A DNA stretch of 64,000 nt. Origin: a bacterium. Its GTDB lineage: Bacteria > Bacteroidota > Ignavibacteria > SZUA-365. Every line of letters begins with the position of its first letter. Positions within the stretch are counted from its first letter, which is position 1. The notes below the pieces were generated by a model. That model had not been told where the DNA came from. It saw only the letters and a list, made by a program, of their open reading frames with translations, and did no database searches. Position numbers and translations under genes: made by a program. The DNA lies in the NCBI GenBank assembly GCA_020444325.1, contig JAHLLD010000004.1, forward strand, positions 289,644 to 353,643, read 5' to 3'. Below, in pieces: positions 8,650 through 16,350 of the stretch.

Positions 8650-9582
8650 ATGAGTGTTTTGATTGACAAGAAAAGCCGCGTTATCGTTCAGGGTCTGACG
8701 GGCTCGGAAGGCAGTTTTCATGCCCAGCAGATGATTGATTACGGTACGAAGGTTGTGGGCGGCGTGACTCCCGGGAAGGGTGGCACCGAACATCTGGGCG
8801 TGCCCGTATTCAACACTGTCAAGGACGCGGTGGCGAAAACAAAGGCAGACGTCTCGGTGATCTTCGTCCCGCCGTTCGCTGCAGCAGATGCCATTATGGA
8901 AGCTGCGGATGCCGGTGTGGCACTGATTGTCTGTATTACCGAGGGCATTCCGACCCGCGACATGGTGCAGGCTTATGACTTCGTCCAGCAGCGCGGTGTG
9001 CGTCTTGTCGGTCCGAACTGTCCTGGTGTCATCTCACCGGGAAAGGCCAAAGTCGGTATCATGCCTGGTTTCATTCACAAGAAAGGGCATGTCGGCGTGA
9101 TTTCCCGCAGTGGTACACTCACCTACGAGGCGGTCAATCAGCTGACCATGCTCGGAATCGGACAGTCGACCTGTATCGGCATCGGGGGCGATCCGGTGAT
9201 CGGCACGCAGTTCGTCGACGCGCTTGCATTGTTCAATGAGGATCCCGACACCGACGCCGTGGTCATGATCGGCGAAATCGGTGGCACCGCTGAAGAAGAA
9301 GCCGCCGCATGGGTCAAGAAGAATATGACAAAGCCCGTCGTCGGCTTTATTGCGGGACGCACAGCTCCTCCGGGCCGTCGCATGGGACACGCAGGCGCCA
9401 TCATCGCCGGTGGCAAGGGTACGGCCGCCGATAAAATGAAGGCGATGAAAAAAGCCGGCATCCACGTTGTGGAAAACCCCGCCGTCATCGGCATCACGGT
9501 AGCCAAGGCACTCGGCCTCGAAAACCAGGGCCAGAAGCGTCCGACAGCAAAGACAACGTCAGCAGCCAAGGCGAAAAAGTAA
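8650..9582 (+). CDS. sucD: Succinyl-CoA ligase, alpha subunit
   Basis: TCA-cycle enzyme subunit that binds CoA and carries the phosphohistidine intermediate (succinyl-CoA + ADP + Pi to succinate + ATP + CoA). The protein has 310 residues, about 20 more than usual because of a Lys/Ala/Thr-rich tail after LGLENQG. Family motifs are [33 protein letters not shown] and the active-site histidine H247 in MGHAGAI. GGAG stands nine bases before the ATG. The beta-subunit gene sucC is not adjacent, whereas sucCD is usually one operon. It ends in a strong terminator and so is transcribed alone. Confidence 0.95.
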   Translation: MSVLIDKKSRVIVQGLTGSEGSFHAQQMIDYGTKVVGGVTPGKGGTEHLGVPVFNTVKDAVAKTKADVSVIFVPPFAAADAIMEAADAGVALIVCITEGIPTRDMVQAYDFVQQRGVRLVGPNCPGVISPGKAKVGIMPGFIHKKGHVGVISRSGTLTYEAVNQLTMLGIGQSTCIGIGGDPVIGTQFVDALALFNEDPDTDAVVMIGEIGGTAEEEAAAWVKKNMTKPVVGFIAGRTAPPGRRMGHAGAIIAGGKGTAADKMKAMKKAGIHVVENPAVIGITVAKALGLENQGQKRPTAKTTSAAKAKK

Positions 9583-9718
9583 TTTCGCAACTGCTCGTTG
9601 CACGTGCCGCACGCTCATACGGATGACGAAGCAGCGAGCGGCTACGTGATGACCAGATAAGATCACAGCAACGCCGGGATAAGAACACAGCTACGGATGT
9701 TGCTGCGCAGAAATGACT

Positions 9719-9776
9719 GAGCCGTCATGATTTGCCTCCGCAGAAGCGGGGCGCAGGCATGACGGCTCTTTTTTTT
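9719..9776 (+). terminator. Intrinsic terminator after sucD
   Basis: GAGCCGTCATG (9719-9729) pairs perfectly with CATGACGGCTC (9758-9768), followed by eight T residues (9769-9776). The 28-nt loop can form its own weak GC stem. Confidence 0.85.
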
Positions 9777-9806
9777 ACTTCGTCCCGTGAAGGGACGGTT
9801 GGGAGA

Positions 9807-10322
9807 TCAGCGGCTTTTGGCGAACATCTGCGTCAGGTAGTACGCTCCGCTGGATGACTGCGAAACGCCTATCCCTGTCAGATCGTAATCTCCTTCAATA
9901 TTCGTTCTGTGTCCATCGCTCTTGATCCAGCCGTCGAATGAGATCTTGGCAGGATCGCTGTACCCGGAGTTCATTGCCACGTTCTCAGCCGCAGAGCTGA
10001 TGTTGATTTGCGCCTTGATTGCGGTGACGCGTGCATCGAACCCGTCGTGACTGAACGGCACCGTGCCGTCGGCCATGTCGCGGCTGTGGTTGCGCGCCTG
10101 TGTGGTGAGGACGTTGTGCAGCGTCAGTGGACTGAGCCCCTTCTCCTGCCGGTATTCGTTGATCAACGTATGCACACGCTGCTCGATTTCGGGGATGCCG
10201 GGAGGCGTGACGATCGGATCCACACCATCATCATCGGAACAGGCCGCGAGTACGAGAAGTGCGGCGATGAGCAGATGACGGGTATGCAAGCGGCGGAAAA
10301 ATGAAGAGAACAATTGATACAT
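9807..10322 (-). CDS. CAP/SCP-family lipoprotein
   Basis: A 171-residue lipoprotein: the N-terminal hydrophobic stretch LLIAALLVLAAC ends in a lipobox with the acylated cysteine at C28, then an Asp-rich linker (SDDDG). The rest is a CAP (SCP/YkwD-type) domain with RVHTLINEYR, LTTQARNHSRDMA, PFSHDGF, AENVAMNSG and GHRTNIEGDYD. The His and Glu residues are the usual CAP-cavity ligands. Bacterial CAP proteins act at the cell surface, but their biochemical role is mostly unknown. Stand-alone gene, convergent with sucD. Confidence 0.85.
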   Translation of the reverse strand: MYQLFSSFFRRLHTRHLLIAALLVLAACSDDDGVDPIVTPPGIPEIEQRVHTLINEYRQEKGLSPLTLHNVLTTQARNHSRDMADGTVPFSHDGFDARVTAIKAQINISSAAENVAMNSGYSDPAKISFDGWIKSDGHRTNIEGDYDLTGIGVSQSSSGAYYLTQMFAKSR

Positions 10323-10526
10323 GGAAGATGGACGAGATTGAACAGGTGAACTGCCAGTAAAATTGCAGAAAGTGATGAAAAAAGCAACATATCTTTCTCT
10401 GTATGTCCCCTGCGTATCATTATTGCACAGCAGAGAACCGAGGTGGGCGGAATCGTGTAAGTTGTTGCCATGAAATGGTATAGAAGTATTTCTCTTGTGC
10501 TTTGACGTTTTTTCACAGGGAGGAGC

Positions 10527-10566
10527 AAAAAAAATGGGCCGCCCGCGAAAAATGCGGACAGCCCAT
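10527..10566 (-). terminator. Intrinsic terminator of the carboxyltransferase operon
   Basis: ATGGGC at 10534-10539 pairs with GCCCAT at 10561-10566, with further GC pairing inside (CGCCCGC against GCGG). On the - strand it is followed by eight U residues, from the A tract at 10526-10533. It lies 29 bp beyond the BCCP stop codon. Confidence 0.75.
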
Positions 10567-10594
10567 GGGGGGAGGGAGGGAGATCAAATATACA

Positions 10595-10912
10595 TCATTC
10601 GAACTCGATTAGCAACTGATTTTTCATCACACGGTCGCCTTTTTTTACGTGTACGCTTTTCACGATGGCGTCCTCCGCGGCAGTGACATCATTTCTCATC
10701 TTCATCGCCTCGAGCACGAGCAGGCTGTCGCCCCAGCGCACTTGTTGTCCCACACGTACCTGGATGTCGACAATGGTGCCGGGAATGAAAGCGAGTACAA
10801 GCCGGGGATTGGCCGGCTGCCAGGGTTTACGCTGCTCGAATTTCCGCGTAAAGCGGGTTTCGTAGGGCGTGTCGTCGATGACGAGACGCTGTGTTTTTTT
10901 CTCTTCGCTCAT
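10595..10912 (-). CDS. Biotin carboxyl carrier protein domain
   Basis: A 105-residue biotinyl/lipoyl domain that carries carboxybiotin between carboxylase and carboxyltransferase sites. The biotinylation motif EAMKM is present, preceded by the hairpin GTIVDIQVRVGQQVRWGD and followed by VHVKKGDRVMKNQLLIEFE. Residues 1-40 are a polar linker without the Pro/Ala-rich region of AccB. It begins 2 bp after the carboxyltransferase stop, so the two proteins very likely belong to one enzyme (acyl-CoA carboxylase or a methylmalonyl-CoA decarboxylase-type complex). Confidence 0.9.
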   Translation of the reverse strand: MSEEKKTQRLVIDDTPYETRFTRKFEQRKPWQPANPRLVLAFIPGTIVDIQVRVGQQVRWGDSLLVLEAMKMRNDVTAAEDAIVKSVHVKKGDRVMKNQLLIEFE

Positions 10913-10914
10913 GG

Positions 10915-12459
10915 CTAAAACGGCGGAATGCCGTGCTTTCGTTCTGGACGAATTTCCGTCTTCGACCGGGAAATTTCAATCGCGTGGATCAGGAATTCGC
11001 GTGTCTCTTCCGGTCCGATGACGGCATCCACGTGTCCGTTGGCGGCCGCGATATACGGATTTGCGAATTTCTCGGTGTATTCGAGCACTTTCTGCTGCCG
11101 CATGGCGTCGGGATCGTCAGCCTTGGCGATTTCATTGCGGAAAATGATGTTCGCCGCGCCTTCGGGACCCATGACCGCAATTTCAGCGCTCGGCCAGGCG
11201 AAGACGAAATCCGCGCCCAGATGACGTGAACACATGGCGATGTATCCGCCGCCATACGCCTTGCGAAGGATGACGGTGACCTTGGGCACGGTGGCTTCGC
11301 TGTAGGCGTACAGGATCTTCGCTCCGTGCCGGATGACGCCGGCATGCTCCTGGTCAGCGCCGGGCAGATATCCCGGGAGATCGACGAAGGTAATGAGCGG
11401 GATGTTGAACGCATCGCAGAAGCGGATGAAGCGTGCGGCCTTGTCGGAGGAATCCACATCCAGCACGCCGGCCAGCACCAGTGGCTGATTGCCGACAATA
11501 CCGACGGTTTCGCCATTCAAACGCGCGAAACCGATCACGATGTTTGCTGCCCAGTGCTCCTGGATTTCAAAGAAATCGGAGTCGTCACAGGCGGCGCGAA
11601 TAATGTCACGCACATCGTAGGGCTGGCGGGGATTGACCGGGATGATGTTCGTGATGTCGAATTCCGCTTTCGGCGGTTTCGGCGGGAAGGTATCCGGACG
11701 TTTGCGGTTGTTCCAGGGAATGAAGGTGACGAGCTTTTTGATCTGCTCGAAACACTCTTCCTCGGTGCGTGCAAAGAAGTGCGCGTTACCGGAAACTTCC
11801 GTCTGTACGCGGGCGCCACCGAGATCTTCCATGGAAATCTCTTCACCGAGAACGGTCTTGATGACTTCCGGACCGGTGATGAACATCTTGGAAATATTGT
11901 CGACGACGAAGACGAAATCGGTGAGTGCCGGACTGTAGACCGCACCACCGGCGCAGGGGCCGAGGATGACAGAAATCTGTGGGATGACGCCGGAGGCCTG
12001 CGTGTTGCGGAAGAAAATTTCGCCGTATCCGGCCAGCGAGTTGACGCCTTCCTGGATGCGGGCGCCGCCACTGTCATTGATGCCGATCAGCGGCAGTCCC
12101 AGCTTCATCGCGTGGTCCATGATTTTGGTGATTTTCCGCGCGTGCATCAGGCCCAGGGAGCCTCCTGCCACGGTAAAATCCTGCGCATATACGCAGATCG
12201 GGAAGCCGGAAATCTTCCCTGTGCCGGTGATCACACCATCGGCGGGAAGCTGCTTCTTGTCCATGTTGAAATCGTTGCACTTGTGCTCGACGAAAAGATC
12301 GTATTCATGGAAAGACGTGTCGTCAAGCAGGGTAGTGATGCGGTCGCGGGCGGTCAGTTTCCCCAGGGCGACCTGCTTCTCAATGGCTTTCTCCCCGCCG
12401 CCGAGAACGGCCTTCGACTTCCGCCGAAAGTACTCGAGCATTTGGGATGCAATTGACAT
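10915..12459 (-). CDS. Acyl-CoA carboxylase carboxyltransferase subunit (PccB/MmdA family)
   Basis: Transfers CO2 between carboxybiotin and an acyl-CoA, most likely propionyl-/methylmalonyl-CoA. The 514-residue length is standard. Both crotonase-like halves are complete: the N-terminal half has TVAGGSLGLMHARKI, INDSGGARIQEG and GPCAGGAVYSPALTDF; the C-terminal half has NQPLVLAGVLDVDSSDKAARF, FVDLPGYLPGADQE, RKAYGGGYIAM and MGPEGAANIIF. The GGARIQEG and GAVYSPA oxyanion regions fit PccB/MmdA better than AccD. The BCCP gene follows, but no biotin carboxylase or membrane decarboxylase subunit is in the window, so the reaction direction is open. Two palindromes lie just upstream. Confidence 0.92.
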   Translation of the reverse strand: MSIASQMLEYFRRKSKAVLGGGEKAIEKQVALGKLTARDRITTLLDDTSFHEYDLFVEHKCNDFNMDKKQLPADGVITGTGKISGFPICVYAQDFTVAGGSLGLMHARKITKIMDHAMKLGLPLIGINDSGGARIQEGVNSLAGYGEIFFRNTQASGVIPQISVILGPCAGGAVYSPALTDFVFVVDNISKMFITGPEVIKTVLGEEISMEDLGGARVQTEVSGNAHFFARTEEECFEQIKKLVTFIPWNNRKRPDTFPPKPPKAEFDITNIIPVNPRQPYDVRDIIRAACDDSDFFEIQEHWAANIVIGFARLNGETVGIVGNQPLVLAGVLDVDSSDKAARFIRFCDAFNIPLITFVDLPGYLPGADQEHAGVIRHGAKILYAYSEATVPKVTVILRKAYGGGYIAMCSRHLGADFVFAWPSAEIAVMGPEGAANIIFRNEIAKADDPDAMRQQKVLEYTEKFANPYIAAANGHVDAVIGPEETREFLIHAIEISRSKTEIRPERKHGIPPF

Positions 12460-12511
12460 GAGTCAGGGATCTCCGTTGTGGAATGATTAGCTGGTGTGCG
12501 TGTGAACCTGT

Positions 12512-12545
12512 TTCGGTTCTGCCGAACTGCTTCGGTTTTGCCGAA
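12512..12545. promoter_or_regulatory. Tandem palindromes upstream of the carboxyltransferase operon
   Basis: TTCGG-N5-CCGAA occurs at 12512-12526 and 12531-12545, 19 bp apart, with a third half-site CCGAA at 12558-12562. They lie 53-86 bp upstream of the carboxyltransferase start. Two near-identical 15-bp inverted repeats in a promoter region suggest an operator for a dimeric regulator; hairpin formation in a leader RNA is the alternative. Confidence 0.45.
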
Positions 12546-12650
12546 TTTCCGGCTACGCCGAAGTCAGACACAAAGATACGAATATCCCGAACATATAGCG
12601 ACAAATTTCACGTACTGTGAAATCATTTGAAAACTAAGCTTTAGTGCCTG

Positions 12651-14174
12651 TCAGCGCAGCAAAAGCATTCGGTGAATGCGCGTCGCCGATGCAGTGGTCA
12701 TGCGCACGAAATAGCTTCCTGACGGCAGATCGCGGGCATGGAAGGTCGACGTGTGTTCTCCTTGCGACTGCATGCCACTGACGAGGAGGGCGACTTCGCG
12801 GCCCATGGCGTCATGGACGCTCAGGCGCACATGCTGGGCAGAAGGAAGGGACCACGCGATGGAGGTGGAAGGGTTGAAAGGGTTTGGTGTGTTGCTGCTG
12901 ATCTGCGGCGTCCCGATGGCATGCACACTCTTCAGGTACTGATTGCAGAGACTGTCGATCTCCACCTGTCCATCCACGATGCGTGATCGGGGATTCCCGG
13001 CATTGAAAACAAGGTTCTCGATGTCGAGCGGACTCACGGGGGGTTCGCTCCAGACCCCGAAAATACGAAGATTGAAGAGCGTGCCCGTGCCGCGCAACGT
13101 ATCGCCGCCCGTGGCCGTGATGCGCAGGTGTCCGGGCTGCACGACAGTCATGTCGACCTGCCAGCCTGCGCTCAGCGTGCCGGCAGTCTCGATACGATCG
13201 GGAATGAACAGCCTCCGGTCATACATCAGATCGAACGCGTATGACGTGGTACGCGAGCCTTCCCGATTGGCGAAGAGCGTGACGGGGATGAGGCTGTAGC
13301 GCTGCGATGGTGCGGTGAGCGTACTCATGCAGCCGGCTTCCAGCGTGGTAACACCGATACCGAGGAGGGGAATGGTCACCACCGGTGAATCATAATCGTT
13401 GGTGTTGAACATCAGGAAGCCGCTTTTCGGGAAAACGCTGCCCGGGTGGAAGCTGACGACGACGGAATCGCGTTCGCCCGGTTGAAGCGTGTAGCGGTCG
13501 GCGCCCGTGTAGGAGAACTCCGCGGCGTCCGTGCCCCCGATCAGGAAATCGTTGATGACGAGGGGACCGTACCCTTCGTTCTCGAATACGATGACAGTGT
13601 CACGGCGGTCGCCGAGTTCGACTTCCCCGAAATCGATGGCGGACGAATCGACCACGATCTCAGGCGATACGTTGTAAATGCGTACGCGAATGGCACCTGA
13701 ATTGTCGGAATGCCTGTCGATGGAGAAAGGCGGATGATCCTCGATGAACAGCTCCGCTCCGCGACCCTGTCCCGTGTACGGCAGGGTGTAGGTGTAGGTG
13801 GGACTCGTACCCGAAGGCACAATGCGCGGGGCGATGGGGTTGCGGTCGACCAGGAAGCCGTTCGTGCCGGAAGTCGCGAGTCCCGGGAAACCGAATTCTC
13901 CGGGCGGGATATCACGATAATACGCCGCGTCAACGAGTCCGATGCTATCTCCCTGGAGGGTGGTCCAGAAACTGTAGGTGCCCGAACAATCCATGCGGTA
14001 CGATTTCCCGAGCTGCAGAACCTGCGAAACCTGCGGAACGGTATCGATCGCGAAAATGACGCGTTCCTCGAGAAAGAGCTGCGCCTTGAGCGGCAGGGTG
14101 CTCAGGAGAAGGAATGTGGCGAGGGCTGTCGTGCGGAGAAAATTGCTTGACTTCATATGGCGTACTTTCATCAT
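12651..14174 (-). CDS. T9SS-sorted surface protein with choice-of-anchor and cohesin-like domains
   Basis: A 507-residue exported protein. A signal peptide (residues ~12-31, TTALATFLLLSTLPLKAQ) is followed by a beta-rich N-terminal domain. Around residues 175-275 is an Ig-like choice-of-anchor D domain (IDFGEVELGDRRDTVIVFEN). Around 285-405 is a cohesin-like domain (PVTLFANREGSRTTSYAFDL, ending DGQVEID). The C-terminus is a type A T9SS sorting domain (TPNPFNPSTSIAWSLP, DAMGREVALL, LPSGSYFVRM). Its ATG overlaps the pyk stop by 4 bp, tying a surface protein to a glycolytic gene. Ligand unknown. Confidence 0.82.
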   Translation of the reverse strand: MMKVRHMKSSNFLRTTALATFLLLSTLPLKAQLFLEERVIFAIDTVPQVSQVLQLGKSYRMDCSGTYSFWTTLQGDSIGLVDAAYYRDIPPGEFGFPGLATSGTNGFLVDRNPIAPRIVPSGTSPTYTYTLPYTGQGRGAELFIEDHPPFSIDRHSDNSGAIRVRIYNVSPEIVVDSSAIDFGEVELGDRRDTVIVFENEGYGPLVINDFLIGGTDAAEFSYTGADRYTLQPGERDSVVVSFHPGSVFPKSGFLMFNTNDYDSPVVTIPLLGIGVTTLEAGCMSTLTAPSQRYSLIPVTLFANREGSRTTSYAFDLMYDRRLFIPDRIETAGTLSAGWQVDMTVVQPGHLRITATGGDTLRGTGTLFNLRIFGVWSEPPVSPLDIENLVFNAGNPRSRIVDGQVEIDSLCNQYLKSVHAIGTPQISSNTPNPFNPSTSIAWSLPSAQHVRLSVHDAMGREVALLVSGMQSQGEHTSTFHARDLPSGSYFVRMTTASATRIHRMLLLR

Positions 14175-15595
14175 GACAGGCGATGTACCTCTAACATATT
14201 CGTCGAGCCCCTTTTCTGCAAGGGACTTCCGGCACTGTATACGACATACTCACCACGCTTCGCGAGACCGGACTCCAGTACCTGCGATTTGAGGGCGGAC
14301 AACTGGTAATCGATTTCACTCAGCGGCGGGATGCGCACGGGGGTGACGCCCCAGGTGAACGCGAGCTGGCGATGCGTATCCGCATTGTCGGTCAGGGCGA
14401 GAATAGGCACTCTGGGACGGTATTTCGCAATAACCCGGGCCGTGCCGCCTGAAGTCGTCAGTGTCACGATCGCGGCGGCATTGATCTGGCCGGCGATCAC
14501 GCAGCTGGCGCGGCCGATGGCATCGGACACGTTCAGCTGCATGTCCTCTGGAATCTCTTTCTGCGCCGGCGGGGAGGGAGGTTGCTCTTTCTCAATGGCG
14601 CGGACGATACGGTCCATGTATGATACCGCCTCGACAGGGTAGTCCCCGATACTGGTTTCCGCGCTGAGCATGACGCAGTCGGTGCCGTCGAGCACCGCAT
14701 TCGCCACATCACTGGCTTCAGCGCGTGTGGGACGAGGATGCTGTATCATGGATTCGAGCATTTGCGTCGCGGTGATGACTGGTTTCCCGTAAAAGTTGCA
14801 GCGCTGGATGATGTGCTTCTGCAGCACGGGCACTTCCTCCGCGGGCATTTCCACACCCATGTCGCCGCGTGCCACCATGATACCGTCAGCTTCGTTGACG
14901 ATATCCTCAATATCGTCGATGCCTTCGTAACGTTCGATTTTCGCAATGATCGGAACGCAACGGCCAAACACCTTCATGGTGCTGCGGAGTTCAATGACGT
15001 CGCGTTCGGAGCGGACGAAGGACAGGGCAACGGCATCGACCCCGGCTTCCAGGCCGAATCGCAGATCGTCGACGTCTTTCTCACTCAGGGGAGGAGCACT
15101 GATCGATGCGCCAGGGACGATGATGCCCTTGTTGCTCCGCAGCGTTCCGCCTTTGACGACGCGGGTGTGCACGTCGCTGCCATCGATGCGCTCGACTTCG
15201 AGCGACAGGTAGCCGTCGTCGAGCAGGATACGGTGTCCTTCCTCGACATCGTCAGGGAGTCCGGCATACGTCGTGCTGACACGCGCGGCGCTGCCTTCCT
15301 CGATTTCGTTCGTCGTGATAATGAACTCCGCACCGTCCTTCAGCTCAACGCCACCTTCGGGTACCCTGCCGGTGCGGATCTTCGGTCCCTGCAAATCCTG
15401 CAGAATGGCGACGGACGTCCCGGTACTCTCGGAGACCTCGCGAATGCGGCGAATGGTTTCCGCATGTTCTTCATGTGAGGCATGCGAGAAATTAAGCCGC
15501 GCGATATCCATGCCGGCTTCGATCAGTTTCCGAAGGACTTCGATTTCACGCGATGCCGGTCCGATGGTGCAGATGATTTTTGCGCGTCGTTGCAT
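14171..15595 (-). CDS. pyk: Pyruvate kinase
   Basis: Final glycolytic step: phosphoenolpyruvate + ADP to pyruvate + ATP. The 474-residue protein begins with RAKIICTIGPAS and contains MDIARLNFSHA, the catalytic Lys region PIIAKIERYEG, the metal-binding MVARGDMGVEMP, KPVITATQMLESMI and a C-terminal domain (TLTTSGGTARVIAKYRP). Length and motifs are those of an active enzyme. It follows the sirtuin gene by 11 bp and overlaps the T9SS gene by 4 bp in a four-gene run. No extra PEP-utiliser domain is fused. Confidence 0.96.
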   Translation of the reverse strand: MQRRAKIICTIGPASREIEVLRKLIEAGMDIARLNFSHASHEEHAETIRRIREVSESTGTSVAILQDLQGPKIRTGRVPEGGVELKDGAEFIITTNEIEEGSAARVSTTYAGLPDDVEEGHRILLDDGYLSLEVERIDGSDVHTRVVKGGTLRSNKGIIVPGASISAPPLSEKDVDDLRFGLEAGVDAVALSFVRSERDVIELRSTMKVFGRCVPIIAKIERYEGIDDIEDIVNEADGIMVARGDMGVEMPAEEVPVLQKHIIQRCNFYGKPVITATQMLESMIQHPRPTRAEASDVANAVLDGTDCVMLSAETSIGDYPVEAVSYMDRIVRAIEKEQPPSPPAQKEIPEDMQLNVSDAIGRASCVIAGQINAAAIVTLTTSGGTARVIAKYRPRVPILALTDNADTHRQLAFTWGVTPVRIPPLSEIDYQLSALKSQVLESGLAKRGEYVVYSAGSPLQKRGSTNMLEVHRLS

Positions 15596-15606
15596 ACGGC
15601 GTCTCC

Positions 15607-16350
15607 TCAGGCGCTGCCACGCAGGCGGCGCAGGGTTTCAAGAATGATGGGAAGAACGGTGCCCGAGCTGCCCTGCAGGCATTCGTGCATGTCATGGGCC
15701 AGGGCGGAAGGTGCGGTGTTGATTTCCACGACGTAGGCGCCCGACTGTTTTGCAATCCCCGGCAGCATGGCCGCGGGATAGACAACTGCCGAAGTACCCA
15801 CACAGAGGAAAAGATCGCTGTCGCTCGCTGCATCCTGTGCCGCGTACAGTGCATCGGAGGGGAGGGACTCCCCGAACCAGACGACTCCGGGACGAATGGC
15901 CCCGCCGCAACTGCAGTACTGCACCTCCTCGGTCGGTGGCGCCTTGTCGCCATGATACGGGGCGTCGCAGACGCTGCAGCGGCAATGCTCGATGTTGCCG
16001 TGCAGTTCAAGCACTCCGCGGCTGCCTGCACGCTCATGCAGGTTGTCGACGTTCTGTGTCACGAGCGTGAAGCGGGGAAAAAGCGTCGCCATCTCCGCGA
16101 GGGCATAGTGTCCCGCATTGGGCTGTACGCTGCGCACGGTGTTGCGGCGCCACGAATACCAGCTCCATACCAGCTGCGCATCGGCTGCAAAGGCTTCCGG
16201 GGTCGCAAGCTGCTGCGGGTCATGATTGCGCCAGTGTCCCCCCGGCGCACGAAATGTTGGTACGCCACTTTCGGCAGACACGCCCGCGCCGGTGAGCACG
16301 GTGCAGTGCCGGGCCTCAGCGAGCAGCTGTTCGAGTCGCGTGCTTATCAT
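15607..16350 (-). CDS. cobB: Sirtuin NAD-dependent protein deacylase (CobB type)
   Basis: Removes acyl groups from lysine using NAD+. The protein has 247 residues. NAD motifs are TVLTGAGVSAESGVPTFRA and TQNVDNLHERAG; the catalytic His is in LELHGN. Two zinc pairs are CRCSVC and CSCGG. The Y-x-x-R signature of class III sirtuins (Y-S-W-R in WSWYSWRRN) predicts activity on succinyl- and malonyl-lysine as well as acetyl-lysine. The start at 16350 overlaps the upstream stop (ATGA) and has GGAG at 8 bp, so it is preferred over 16389. The next gene, pyk, is a known type of acylation target (inference only). Confidence 0.93.
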   Translation of the reverse strand: MISTRLEQLLAEARHCTVLTGAGVSAESGVPTFRAPGGHWRNHDPQQLATPEAFAADAQLVWSWYSWRRNTVRSVQPNAGHYALAEMATLFPRFTLVTQNVDNLHERAGSRGVLELHGNIEHCRCSVCDAPYHGDKAPPTEEVQYCSCGGAIRPGVVWFGESLPSDALYAAQDAASDSDLFLCVGTSAVVYPAAMLPGIAKQSGAYVVEINTAPSALAHDMHECLQGSSGTVLPIILETLRRLRGSA

